The notes under the pieces are model-generated. The model was not told the DNA's origin. It saw only the letters and a program-made list of their open reading frames with translations, and made no database searches. This document shows positions 18,201 through 26,900 of a stretch of 64,000 nucleotides of DNA, piece after piece. The first letter of the stretch is position 1. Every line of letters begins with the position of its first letter. The position numbers and the translations under genes are program-made. The DNA lies in NCBI GenBank assembly GCA_964432985.1, contig CAYSPT010000010.1:1-64000 (forward strand), in the 5' to 3' direction. The stretch is from CAYSPT01 sp964432985 (GTDB taxonomy: Bacteria; Muiribacteriota; CAYSPT01).

Positions 18201-19022
18201 GGCAAGATCGGCCACATCGGAGAAGACGGACGACCCCTCCTGGGCCCCAACGGACACCTCCTGGGCCCTAACGGACACCTCCTGGGCAAACTTACGGGAG
18301 GCATCCCTGATGTCGCTCAATCCGAATTTCGAGGTCGGATCGGAAGCGAGCTGTGTCAACGACCAGCTCATACCGTTCAATGTGGCCTGTCCCGGAGCAG
18401 CGGCCTCCTCTTCCTCCTGCACTTCAGCTCCCTGCTCTTGTGCCTGCTTCTTGTCTGCATCGGTGTCTGTTTCGGTGGCTTTATCAGGCGCACCGTCTCC
18501 GGTGGAAGCCTCTTCACCCGTTGCCCCCGCAACGCCGTCATCGGCGGAACTCTTTCCGCCCTCGGCGGAACTGTCGTCTTCAAATTCCTCGAAATCCTGG
18601 CCGTGGCGTTCCATCTTGTCGGCCAGGTCCCTGAGATCCCCGGATAGCTCCAGGTGCTCGCGGATGTCATCTTCTTCAGGCTCCCTGCCTGAATCGCTGA
18701 CCACGTTCAAAATGGCCGCCACACCGTCCAGGGCACGGAACAGCACGTCCATGACCCGGGGAGTGGCGGTCACCCCGCGGTCCCGCATGATTCCCAGCAT
18801 GTCCTCCATGGCGTGGGCCAGTTCGCTGACCTTCTTGAATCCCATCATCCCGGAGGCGCCCTTCAGGGTGTGGGCAATACGGAAGATCTCGTTAATCAAC
18901 TCCGAGGAGCCGGGGTTCTCCTCAAGGGACAGCAGCAGGTTGTTAAGGGTGCCGACCTGCTCCTGGCTCTCGTCGATGAAGAAACCCAGGACCTGTGATT
19001 TGTCAAAACTTTCCGCAGCCAT
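15270..19022 (-). CDS. cheA: Hybrid CheA histidine kinase with C-terminal receiver
   Basis: 1250 aa. Order: HPt 1 with phosphorylatable His51 (IAHTLKGASGMMG); an acidic, low-complexity linker; a second HPt-like helical domain (about 380-480) in which the His is replaced by Tyr419 (VLGYLKGSALSMG); a Lys/Ala/Pro-rich linker (about 535-655); the H3 dimerisation domain (VRVAIGKLDSLMNLVGELL); the HATPase (H box LIRNTVDHGIE, N box IEIADDGRGID, G box VSGRGVGCDVV); a CheW-like domain; and a terminal receiver (LVVDDSPTIRS, LVISDVEMPVMNGYEM, LGKPFEQQSL). This resembles CheA-CheY hybrids of non-flagellar systems. The linker has near-repeats of EVSVRAQ encoded by three 24-bp repeats at about 18238-18292. 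cheB follows directly. Confidence 0.96.
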   Translation of the reverse strand: MAAESFDKSQVLGFFIDESQEQVGTLNNLLLSLEENPGSSELINEIFRIAHTLKGASGMMGFKKVSELAHAMEDMLGIMRDRGVTATPRVMDVLFRALDGVAAILNVVSDSGREPEEDDIREHLELSGDLRDLADKMERHGQDFEEFEDDSSAEGGKSSADDGVAGATGEEASTGDGAPDKATETDTDADKKQAQEQGAEVQEEEEAAAPGQATLNGMSWSLTQLASDPTSKFGLSDIRDASRKFAQEVSVRAQEVSVGAQEGSSVFSDVADLASSLGSAVDVMLDEGLQPDPGALAALKFSVESFKDALKAGPEDHDGTMIQAAKRSLLNALDALRKKAAQAAEQEAAEQAVRAAEEQEDEAAHPVEKAPEKGRELAMKFFKEEADLHLQKISSCLTKLTKAPNDPIVVEQLKKVLGYLKGSALSMGFAIIGEVAEKMEIITTDCARRSRFSPTLIITLEDCLSEINRGIDGDDISMSSLRVLSRLWRVAESELGDIKVENVVSANPAGDAVLEVKKAQAARSAKSEPQPASPIKDGDDTVPLAGRPMIIHNIEELPTEAVTEKKRKTAVPASAEAKAGKKPESPGPKPARRARGKDNGKPPKKTATPPPAKKKTVAKSGVKPSADASIPEKTPARAKAQAGRSASAPTVQTVRVAIGKLDSLMNLVGELLFNKLRMDQKVVNFTGLQEWLSELRLRLAKIQSLIEELDEGEDRGSTIYQELMEGNLESLKDFLSEIRDVEEQFSHLDGEFSDLVQELSEGMRRMSMVTGDLQEGIMKTRMLPISSVFDKFPRLVRDLARHTGKEVRLDIGGGDTELDKTVLEKVSDPLIHLIRNTVDHGIETQEEREVLGKHREGYVSLNAEQRGDLVIIEIADDGRGIDAQKVGASAVEKGMLTADEVKRKQPWELRNLVFAPGFSTKEQVTEVSGRGVGCDVVKRNIEDLKGIIELESEINVGTTFRIKLPLTLAIIQGLVVRIWDEKYVIPLSSVVESLKMVPDMLIAMGGKEAVRIRDEVLPLLRVDKALMVPGGNDDEEDKFLVIVASAEKRLGFMVHELVGKQEIVIKTLGALLKRAPCVAGSTIMGDGRVLLILDVAALVQQGYAWVSDVTTAQEQFEVEEESSEDLGKLILVVDDSPTIRSIERNLLEAEGYRVVTAEDGAQGLEMAREVMPALVISDVEMPVMNGYEMVRAIRSDEMLRKLPVIMVTTRSSEEDRIRGLRAGADEYLGKPFEQQSLIKSIRKFIAMKGI

Positions 19023-19032
19023 GAGTTAATCT

Positions 19033-19132
19033 NNNNNNNNNNNNNNNNNNNNNNNNNNNNNNNNNNNNNNNNNNNNNNNNNNNNNNNNNNNNNNNNNNNN
19101 NNNNNNNNNNNNNNNNNNNNNNNNNNNNNNNN
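19033..19132. other. Assembly gap (100 N) between cheR and cheA
   Basis: A run of 100 N, the conventional placeholder for a gap of unknown size. A ribosome site and start codon run into it from the cheR side, and an in-frame-looking TAA sits just before the cheA ATG on the other side, so at least one small gene is probably missing here. Confidence 0.95.
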
Positions 19133-19165
19133 AAAAACCCGCGTTTTGCCGAAAACCCTAACCAC
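19133..19165 (-). CDS. 5' end of an unknown gene truncated by the assembly gap
   Basis: On the minus strand, GGAGGAG (19178-19172) is followed after 6 nt by GTG at 19165 and 11 open codons (MVRVFGKTRVF) that run into the N gap. The position between cheR and cheA, where a cheW gene is often found, suggests an adaptor, but the visible residues are too few for a family call. Confidence 0.4.
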
Positions 19166-19182
19166 TGTCCGCTCCTCCGCTT

Positions 19183-20040
19183 TTACTTCCTGTAAATAAC
19201 CGCCTCGTCGAACTCTACTGTTTCGAACCCGTCGAAGACCCGGTTCAGAGTCTCGGAGTGCCCGATGAACAGGTATCCTCCGTCTCTCAAGCACCCATGC
19301 AGCTTTTGCATTATCCCCGCCACCACGTCGCGTCTGAAGTAGATTACTACGTTGCGGCAGAAGATCACGTCGAATCGCAGGTCCACGTCCTGGCTGGCCA
19401 GGTTGTGGTACCTGAAGTTCACCGCGTCACGGACTTCCGATTTTAGAACAAATGTATCTTCTTCCCTGAGCTGCGGTTCCACATACCGCACCCTGAACCG
19501 ACGCGGCACAGCCTCCAGCTCCCGCTGGGGATACACGGCCTTCTTTGCCTTAAGCAGCGCCCTGGTGCTGATGTCGGTGCCCTGCACCTGCACCTTCACC
19601 CCCGGGCACCGCCGGGTCGTTTCCAGTCCCACCATGGCCGCGGTGTACGGCTCCTGCCCGGTGGAGCACCCGGCGCTCCACACTGTAATTGTCCCCGTGC
19701 CTCGGCACCTGGCAGCAAGCTGCGGAAATACCTCTTTCTCCAGCACCTTGAACTGCGGGGCGTTTCTGAAAAACGACGTCTCCTTGGTGGTGAGCACGTC
19801 CAGTAGCTTGGTGAATTCGCGCTCCCCCTGCGGAGAATAGCACAACAGGCGATAGTATTGATCGAAGCTCTCCAGCTCGTTTTTCTCCAGCCGCTCCCGC
19901 AAACGCTGGCTGACAAAATCACGCCGGTTCTCCCTGAAAAACAGCCCGCAGCGGGAGAACACCCGCTCGTTGAAAAGATCAAGCTCCTCGATGGTGAGCC
20001 TGTTTTCTTCATGCGCCACGCAGCGTGAATTCCTGTTCAT
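19183..20040 (-). CDS. cheR: CheR-type chemoreceptor methyltransferase
   Basis: About 285 aa. A small N-terminal helical domain (about 10-75) precedes an SAM-dependent methyltransferase fold with the CheR signature VWSAGCSTGQEPYTAAM, the FFRNAPQFKVLE entry block, FDVIFCRNVVIYF and the terminal GYLFIGHSETLN. It methylates receptor glutamates, opposing CheB. The ATG at 20040 lies inside the end of the mcp gene (32-nt overlap) with AGGAAG directly upstream; a GTG at 20019 is an alternative. Overlap with mcp implies coupled translation. No TPR or other C-terminal extension is present. Confidence 0.94.
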   Translation of the reverse strand: MNRNSRCVAHEENRLTIEELDLFNERVFSRCGLFFRENRRDFVSQRLRERLEKNELESFDQYYRLLCYSPQGEREFTKLLDVLTTKETSFFRNAPQFKVLEKEVFPQLAARCRGTGTITVWSAGCSTGQEPYTAAMVGLETTRRCPGVKVQVQGTDISTRALLKAKKAVYPQRELEAVPRRFRVRYVEPQLREEDTFVLKSEVRDAVNFRYHNLASQDVDLRFDVIFCRNVVIYFRRDVVAGIMQKLHGCLRDGGYLFIGHSETLNRVFDGFETVEFDEAVIYRK

Positions 20041-22219
20041 CTTCCTGCACCGCCGGACGGCCCTGTTCCTTTTCAATCTTGAAGCGGCTGATGGCGTTTT
20101 GCAGCTCCCGGGCCATGTTGGCCAGCGAATGGGCGGCGTTGGCCGTCTCCTTGGAGCCATGGGCCGACTGCTTGGTCACCGTGGAGATGTTGTCCATGGC
20201 ACCCACGACTCCCTCCGAAGCCGAAGCCTGCTGCTTGGCCGCCAGCGAAATTTCCTTGATGACACTGGCGGTGCGCTGCACAACGTCCACGATCTGCCTG
20301 AGCGCCTCACCAGCCTGGTCCGCCAGATTCACGCCTTCTTTCACACCCTTGGTCCCGGCCTCCATGGCCATGACCGAGTCGGTTGTTTCAGTTTGGATAC
20401 GCTTGATCAGGGCGGCGATCTCCTTGGTGGCCTTGCTGGAACGCTCCGCCAGCTTGCGGATCTCGTCGGCCACCACGGCGAACCCCTTGCCGTGCTCGCC
20501 GGCCCGGGCCGCTTCGATAGTGGCGTTGAGGGCCAGCAGGTTGGTCTGTTCGGCGATGTCGCTGATGACCTGGATGATGGCCCCGATCTCCTGGGAGCTC
20601 TCCCCCAGGCCGCGGATGGTCTTGGCGGTCTTCTGCACCGTGTCCTTGATACGGTTCATGCCCTCGATGGTCTTGCCCACCGCCAGACCGCCGCCGGCGG
20701 CCACCTCGGAGGCCTCGCGGGCCTGCTCCTCGGCCATGGCGGCGTTTTCAGACACCTGCTGGATGGACACGGTGAGCTCTTCCATGGCGGCGGAGGTCTC
20801 ACTGATCTGCAGGGACTGGGTCTCGGCACCTTCCGCCTGGGACTCGGTGGCCACCAGGATCTCCTCGATAGCGCTGGAGAGCTGGAAGGAAACCGCCTGG
20901 GCCTTGCGCACCAGTATCTTCAGGTTCTCGGTCATCTTGTTGAACGAGTCGGCCAGGCGGCCCATTTCCTCTTCGGTGCTCATGGCCACCTCGGCGGTAA
21001 AATCACCGGACGCGGCCCGGTCCATGAGCCGGGAGAAGATGGAGACCTGCTTCTGCAGCTGGGCCTTGCTCTCCTGCTCCATCTCCATCTGCCGCTTCAG
21101 GTTCTCGAGCATCTGGTTGAAACAGTTGGCCAACACTCCCAACTCGTCGCTTGAAGCGATCTCGATCCGCTGGCTGAAATCGCCTTCCGACACCGCCTGG
21201 GCAGTGTTCATCATGGTGCCGATGGGGTTGAGGATCATGCGAATCATTGCCAGCCCGATAATGAAAGCCATGATCACCGCCACCACGATGATGATAGTTA
21301 TGATCATGCTCACCTTGGCCGCCTTCTGCTGGGCCGTCTCGGCGGTAGCGGTCATCTCGATGGTGTTGCCTTCTTCCGAAGCCGTGATGTACCCCTGGAT
21401 CTTCTGGGCGACGCCGTCGATAGTTTCATGCTCCTGGGCAAGCTGCTGCTGGACTTCCATGAGGTTACCATTAATCTCCCGGGAGAACTCCTCCAGCTGC
21501 ATGGCTATGGCGCCGATATCGGCCTTCAGACTGGAAGCTATTCCCTGGGGAAACAGGCCGAATTCGGACAGGTCCTTGACCACGCGGGCAGAGCCGGCCA
21601 GAGCTTCTTTGAGCTGGCTGCGATTCTCCGGGACGTTGAAGGTCTCGTCTTTTTCCATCAGGGCCAGGGCGGTGGAAAACCGTTCCTGGAACGTCCCGCT
21701 CTTCGCGACGAGAACGCCGTACTGTGCGGCTTCCTGGGGGATGGACTGGAACATGCCGCGAAAACGCATGTTGATGCTCCTGGCGTCTTCCTGCAGCGCA
21801 TTGACCATCTCATCCCGACTGGTACGGAGTTTGCCGATTTCTCCCAGGCTGGTCTCGTACTGGATGAGCAGGTTCCACAGCTGGTTGGCGTTGGTGGATA
21901 TATCCCTGAGCCCTTTTTCCTGTGCCTTTGCCTTGAGCGCGCCGCAGCCTGTACGCAGTTTGGCCAACACTCCCGAGAGCTCCTCGAACTTCTCGCTCTT
22001 GCCCTCTTTAAGGTAACGCTGCTCGATTTCCCGGGCCCGGAGAAACATCTTGTCCAGGTTCCCGAGCTCGTTGGAGATGGGGATAATATCCTCAATAATG
22101 TGCCTGGTGTGCTCGACCTCCTCTTCCAGCGTGGCGTAGGCCAGCCAGCCGATCACCACCGAAACAGCCAGGATAAGCAGGAACATCACGATTATCTTGA
22201 GACCTATTTTGCTGAACAT
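20009..22219 (-). CDS. Methyl-accepting chemotaxis protein
   Basis: 736 aa. Transmembrane segment 1 is at about residues 9-28 (VMFLLILAVSVVIGWLAY). A helical periplasmic sensor of about 270 residues, rich in coiled coil, follows. Transmembrane segment 2 (IITIIIVVAVIMAFIIGLAM) ends at about 325. Two HAMP-like units follow (ASSDELGVLANCFNQML, then STEEEMGRLADSFNKM). The cytoplasmic signalling domain contains the hairpin tip IISDIAEQTNLLALNATIEA and GKGFAVVADEIRKLAERS. It lacks the C-terminal CheR/CheB-tethering pentapeptide. The ligand is not predictable. The ATG has GGAGGT 5 nt upstream, 3 nt after the CheY-like gene. Confidence 0.95.
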   Translation of the reverse strand: MFSKIGLKIIVMFLLILAVSVVIGWLAYATLEEEVEHTRHIIEDIIPISNELGNLDKMFLRAREIEQRYLKEGKSEKFEELSGVLAKLRTGCGALKAKAQEKGLRDISTNANQLWNLLIQYETSLGEIGKLRTSRDEMVNALQEDARSINMRFRGMFQSIPQEAAQYGVLVAKSGTFQERFSTALALMEKDETFNVPENRSQLKEALAGSARVVKDLSEFGLFPQGIASSLKADIGAIAMQLEEFSREINGNLMEVQQQLAQEHETIDGVAQKIQGYITASEEGNTIEMTATAETAQQKAAKVSMIITIIIVVAVIMAFIIGLAMIRMILNPIGTMMNTAQAVSEGDFSQRIEIASSDELGVLANCFNQMLENLKRQMEMEQESKAQLQKQVSIFSRLMDRAASGDFTAEVAMSTEEEMGRLADSFNKMTENLKILVRKAQAVSFQLSSAIEEILVATESQAEGAETQSLQISETSAAMEELTVSIQQVSENAAMAEEQAREASEVAAGGGLAVGKTIEGMNRIKDTVQKTAKTIRGLGESSQEIGAIIQVISDIAEQTNLLALNATIEAARAGEHGKGFAVVADEIRKLAERSSKATKEIAALIKRIQTETTDSVMAMEAGTKGVKEGVNLADQAGEALRQIVDVVQRTASVIKEISLAAKQQASASEGVVGAMDNISTVTKQSAHGSKETANAAHSLANMARELQNAISRFKIEKEQGRPAVQEDEQEFTLRGA

Positions 22220-22222
22220 GGG

Positions 22223-22615
22223 TTACCTCCCCCGGTTTTCGCCGGTAAGCACCCCGGCCAGCGTCTCCATGAGATCACCAAAATCGATGGGTTTGGTGAG
22301 GTAGGCATCGGCCCCCACATCAAGCCCCCACTCCTTGTCGCTGTCCTCATCCAGGGCAGTCAACATGACTATGGGAATGCTCTTATGATCTGGATCCCCC
22401 TTGAGGATCCTGCAGACCTCGTATCCGTTCATGCGGGGCATCTCCACGTCGAGAACGATGGCGTCCGGAGGGGCGGGTGCCTTGTTGACAAAGCTCAAGG
22501 CCGCCAGCCCGTCCTCTGCATACTCCACCTCGTATCCCGCGTCCTTGAGAGCCGCCCCGACCAGATTTCTTATCGTGCCGCTGTCGTCAACCACGAGAAC
22601 CAATCGGCCCTCCAC
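22223..22615 (-). CDS. Single-domain CheY-like response regulator
   Basis: About 130 aa, a receiver only: acidic pocket LVVDDSGTIRNLV, phospho-acceptor AIVLDVEMPRMNGYEV, and conserved Lys in YLTKPIDF. The DKEWGLDVGADAYLTKP block resembles those of the two GAF response regulators downstream (KYWGLKAGA, QFWGLKTGA), indicating a local receiver subfamily. The GTG at 22615 is preferred because AAAGGAG lies 9 nt upstream; the TTG at 22624 directly abuts it. It is the first visible gene of the chemosensory operon, but an assembly gap begins 38 nt upstream, so the true operon start may be missing. Confidence 0.93.
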   Translation of the reverse strand: MEGRLVLVVDDSGTIRNLVGAALKDAGYEVEYAEDGLAALSFVNKAPAPPDAIVLDVEMPRMNGYEVCRILKGDPDHKSIPIVMLTALDEDSDKEWGLDVGADAYLTKPIDFGDLMETLAGVLTGENRGR

Positions 22616-22652
22616 TGCGCTCAACTCCTTTCGAAAACTGCTGCGTCAATAA

Positions 22653-22752
22653 NNNNNNNNNNNNNNNNNNNNNNNNNNNNNNNNNNNNNNNNNNNNNNNN
22701 NNNNNNNNNNNNNNNNNNNNNNNNNNNNNNNNNNNNNNNNNNNNNNNNNNNN
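22653..22752. other. Assembly gap (100 N) upstream of the chemosensory operon
   Basis: A run of 100 N of unknown true size between the CheY-like gene and the Hint gene. The 71 nt that follow (22753-22823) are AT-rich and hold no gene. The operon promoter or further genes may be lost in the gap. Confidence 0.95.
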
Positions 22753-22823
22753 ATAAATAGTTATGCGCGCTGTATGCCGCGTTATCAACCATATATGATA
22801 ATAATTATTATAGAAATCACACG

Positions 22824-23885
22824 TCAGCGACAGGGTATCACAACGTCTTCGATAATGCAATTATCGCCGCCCTCGAGTCGCAGGGCGAACAGCGGTCCTT
22901 TCTGGGTCACAAAACTCAGGTCACGGACTACCATTTCCTCCACCCGATCATCGTTCAGACCGGGCAGCATCATACCGCTCACCACGTTGCTGGCGGGATA
23001 GAAGGAGAAAGGCTCGTTGACCGTCAACTGCGACAGGAACCGCATCTTCACGTTCTCCAGGCTGGCCAGGGTCTGGGCGAACAACAACAGCTCATCGTAG
23101 TCCGCCTTGCTGACCTCGACGTTGCGCATCTTCCAGGGATGGTCCACCGGCAGGTGTGACGACAGGGACTTGCTCCGGTGCGGGGGCCGACCGTTGTGGG
23201 CGCGCAGGTGCAGCCGGTGATCGAAGGTACCGCCGGTGGCTTCCTGCTCACCGTACATCACCAGGTCCATGAGCTTGTACCCAGCGGCCTGCCCGGCGGC
23301 GGCCCGGTCGAAATGCGGGTACGCCTGGTCGATCTGCTCGCTTCTGAAAAGCTTGCGGGCACGCTCTGGGGTGTCGATCTCCTCCATGTACCGCTCGAAA
23401 TCCTCCCGCTCCAGGAAAAACGTGTCGGGGGCGAACTCCTGATAGGGAATCCCGTACTTGAAGGCGTAGAAACCGTAGAAAAAGGCCGCTTCGTGACGGT
23501 TGCGGCACACCTTAAGGATCCAGGCGCTCTCCACCTCTTCGGGCCCGTTCATCATGGGATCCCCCCGAAACAGGCCCACGTGGTAGTGCCCGTCGAAGTT
23601 GCGGGTGAGGCACACCAGGTGTGTCCGTCCCTTGAAATCGACCCGCGAAAACACGGTATGCTCCAGGGGGATGTAGAGACGCCGCCCCGAGACCGTCTCG
23701 ATACAGGCCAGGTAGCCGTCGAACACCATGGAAGACACCATCTTGACCGTGGCCGGTTTCACCCGGCCCCAACCCGCGGCGGTGAGTACCTCATCGCCTT
23801 TGGACAGGTCCTCTATCTTGATCTCGTCACCGGGGGCAGCCAGCCTGCTCCCCTCAGAAATAAAAAATACCCGCTCGGTAGCCAT
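22824..23885 (-). CDS. Free-standing Hint (intein-like) protein, probably splicing-inactive
   Basis: 353 aa. The protein resembles, end to end, the large inteins of UvrD/Rep-type helicases. The N-terminal Hint half has ISEGSRLAAPGDEI, then LSKGDEVLTAAGWGRV, and a block-B-like LYIPLEHTVFSRV. The middle has HVGLFRGD, WILKVCRNRHEAAFFYGFYA, FKYGIP and a DRLHLRAHN region. The C-terminal Hint half has SFYPASNVVSGMM and LFALRLEGGDNCIIEDVVI. No flanking exteins exist, and the splice residues are gone: Ser replaces the N-terminal Cys, block B has Pro where Thr is expected, and the ending is PCR instead of HN plus Cys/Ser. It is a complete ORF with an ATG start and no clear ribosome site, 104 nt after the fibre gene. 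Its function is unknown. The family call comes from remembered motif patterns. Confidence 0.7.
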   Translation of the reverse strand: MATERVFFISEGSRLAAPGDEIKIEDLSKGDEVLTAAGWGRVKPATVKMVSSMVFDGYLACIETVSGRRLYIPLEHTVFSRVDFKGRTHLVCLTRNFDGHYHVGLFRGDPMMNGPEEVESAWILKVCRNRHEAAFFYGFYAFKYGIPYQEFAPDTFFLEREDFERYMEEIDTPERARKLFRSEQIDQAYPHFDRAAAGQAAGYKLMDLVMYGEQEATGGTFDHRLHLRAHNGRPPHRSKSLSSHLPVDHPWKMRNVEVSKADYDELLLFAQTLASLENVKMRFLSQLTVNEPFSFYPASNVVSGMMLPGLNDDRVEEMVVRDLSFVTQKGPLFALRLEGGDNCIIEDVVIPCR

Positions 23886-23941
23886 TGTAAGGGCTATTAT
23901 AGAATTAAAGAATGTTTATATCAAGGTACACGGCTTGAGAC

Positions 23942-23971
23942 GTCATCCTCCGGCTTGACCGGAGGATCCAC
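23942..23971. repeat. REP-like hairpin repeat, copy 1
   Basis: Starts GTCATCCTCCGGCTTGACC and ends GGAGGATCCAC. It folds as ATCCTCCGG / CCGGAGGAT around a CTTGA loop. A second copy lies at 48026-48055 with one base pair of the stem swapped. It is intergenic, between the Hint and fibre genes. Confidence 0.8.
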
Positions 23972-23989
23972 ACACCTTACTTGCTACAC

Positions 23990-26900
23990 CTACCGCATTT
24001 CAAGCGCCTCCAGCCGGGACATGATCTCGGCGTTCTGCGCCCTGAGCGTATTGATCTCCGACTGCTTGCTCTCAAGCTGCCCCTGCTGGTCCTGGACGGC
24101 TTTCACCAGGTAGGGGATGATGGAGCTGGTTTTCATCCCCAGATAGCCGTCGGGGCCCTCGGTCACGATATCCGGAAGCACATCCCTGACCTCCTGGGCG
24201 ACGAAGCCGGCCTGCTGCTTCTCCCCCTCGATGTAATCGAAGGTCACCGGCGACAGATCCTCGATGATATCCAGACCCGAGTCTATGCGATTCACATTCT
24301 CTTTCAAGCGCTCGTCGGAGCCGTATGTCCAGGCGGCTGATGCCAGGTAGCCGCTTCCGTTGACGTACAGCTTGTAACCGCCGGGATTGGCGGTGCCAAT
24401 CCCCACGTTGCCTCCCGATGTATTGATTGCCAGGTTCGCCCAGGCGCTCAGATCCGCAGTGTGCCCGCCGATGGTGGCAACGCCGCTCAGTTCACCGAGA
24501 ACGACGTTCGCTGCATCCCCGCCGGCAGCGATGCCGCCCTCCCATACCGTACTTATTCCTTTGACCTGCATGGCCCAATTTGCGTGAGGTGCAGAGGTTC
24601 CTATACCGATATTGCCGCCGTTGGGATTCAAGATCAATGGGAAACTCCCAGACAGATCTCCCCAGTTTGCGGTTTGCAACCAGGCCCCGAAGGGTGCAAC
24701 ATTGTAAACTCCAATATCGAGGACCTGACTGTTGCTGGTATCGGCTCCCAACCGTAACGATCCGTTGGTCTGCGTCGCCCCGGATGTGGCGGGGATACCG
24801 GGTGTGCCCCGAACATCCAGCGGAAGCCCCGGCGCCGTGGTGCCGATACCGACGCTGCCGGTATCCTCGATCATGAACCGGGTAACATCCGAACTATTGT
24901 CCCAGGTCCGTATCCGAAAATGGTCTTCATTTGCCGCACGGCCCACATACCACTGTACATTTGTTGCATTGACGGTGGTGGCAGGGTCAAAAACCAGTGA
25001 TTGTTCGTATGCGTTGGAGCTGCGACGGAGCTTGACAAAAAGCGCGGCATTGGATGCTTCATAGATATCCAGTTTTTCACTGGGCGCCGTGGTGCCGATT
25101 CCGAGCTTGCCGGCCTGGGTCAAGACCATGGTCTCGGCGCCGCCGTAATGGCCCCAGCCCAGGTAGGAGTCGGCCGCCGTGGTGTCGTACTTGTACTGCA
25201 TCCATCCCGCCTGCGTGGTATCCGCCGCCTTGCCCACCAGGAGCAATGCGCTGTTTCCATCCGATAATGTCGGGGTAAGGAACTGCCCAACCCATCCGTA
25301 TTCGACATCGCTGGTCCCGTTGACTTCTAAAATAGCGCTCGGACTGGTGGTGCCGATACCGACGTAGCCGGCAGTGGTGATCCGCATGTGCTCCTGGTAG
25401 TCGGTATTATCGTCTGCGTGGCTCACTTTCTTCCCGAAGGTAAGGTTGGAGATACTGCCCCCGTGTCCCTGCGATCTGGTATTCACCGCGCGGATATAGC
25501 TGAATTCATCGGTATCCCAGTCGCCGGAGCCGCTCTGAAGCGCCAGGGTGGCGAAGTTATCGTAATCGGTATAGCCGCCTGCGGCGATCTTCAAGGTATT
25601 GTCCGCCGATAAATTGGTAATCGTCGCCTCTCCGCCGTATACGTGCAGCTTCGTAGCCGGGACGTTGGTGCCGACACCGAGGTTGCCCGTTGCGTTGAAC
25701 TGCAGGTTCAAGTTGCCCGCGCCCTTTGAATCCATGTAAAAATCTCCATCGGCGGTGGAAGCTATCTTGGAAATCCCCGCGTATCCTATCCCCACCCCCT
25801 GAGTCTTGTTGTTGGTCCACACATTCAGAGTTCCCGAAAACACATTGGAATCTCCGGCATCCCGCACTTCCAGGGCAGCCCCCGGCGCGTTGGTGCCGAT
25901 CCCAACATAGCTTCCGTTGGGCTGCAGGATCAACGGGTACACGTTACTAAGGTCGCCCTTATGGGTAACCTGCAGCCAGCCTCCGTACGGCCCGAATCCG
26001 TTTATCCCCATATCCATTACAACGTTACCGGAACTTTGCGACAGCCTGAATATGCCGGTCTGACTTGCTCCGGTCGTGGCCGGATACCCTGTCGGCCCCA
26101 TAACTTCGAGGTCCAATCCCGCCGTCGTCGTACCGATGGCGACGCTGCCGCTGTTGATGTAGCTGTCGCCCGAACCGATAAGCTTAACTCCCATTGTCGT
26201 GCCGTTGTAGACTCCAAGAGTGTGATTGTTGCCGGAATCGGTAAGCAGAACCTTCGAGGTCCCGGATTGCAAAAAGAGATCAACACCCGTCGGCGTCTGC
26301 AGGGAAGGATTCATCCGGATGGTCCCGCCGACATCCAGGGTCGTTCCCGGCGCGGTTGAACCGATACCGACCTTGCCGTCTGCAGCAATATGTAATCGAG
26401 TATTCGTACCATTAGCTATGTTAAATCCCGTTCGATCGGGTCCAACGTCGGCATAATTAAGCAGTATTTCCCATTGTGGATTTGTGTAGCTGCTTCCTCC
26501 TTCCAGGACCAATCCTGGATTTGCTACTCCGTCGCCTACTGCTTTTATATGTAAGGCTGGTGTTCTATCGTTAGGGCTTGAAGGGCTTGTCGTTCCGATA
26601 CCGACGCTGCCGGTCTCAAGGATGCTTACGCCCGCGGAAGCCTGGCTGCCCGTATCGGCGCTCATCCTGATGGCGCCGCCGGTCCGCAGCGTGAAAGCGA
26701 AATCCCCCGCCGCCGCGCCGGTCAGCATATCGCCAGCGGTACCGGCGATGCCCATGCCGTTGAAATTGGCGGTAACATCCGCGTTCTTGAACTCCAGCAC
26801 CGGGGTGTCGGTTCCGGTGGCTTCCAGCCTGATGGTCGGGTCGCCTGAATCTTCGTACATGTGCAGCGACGTACCCGGAGCGGTGGTACCGATACCGAGG

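Noticed and set aside
20025..22016. 663-codon open frame on the plus strand across mcp
   Set aside because: Antisense to an intact MCP gene with all expected motifs; Ser/Met-rich shadow composition.
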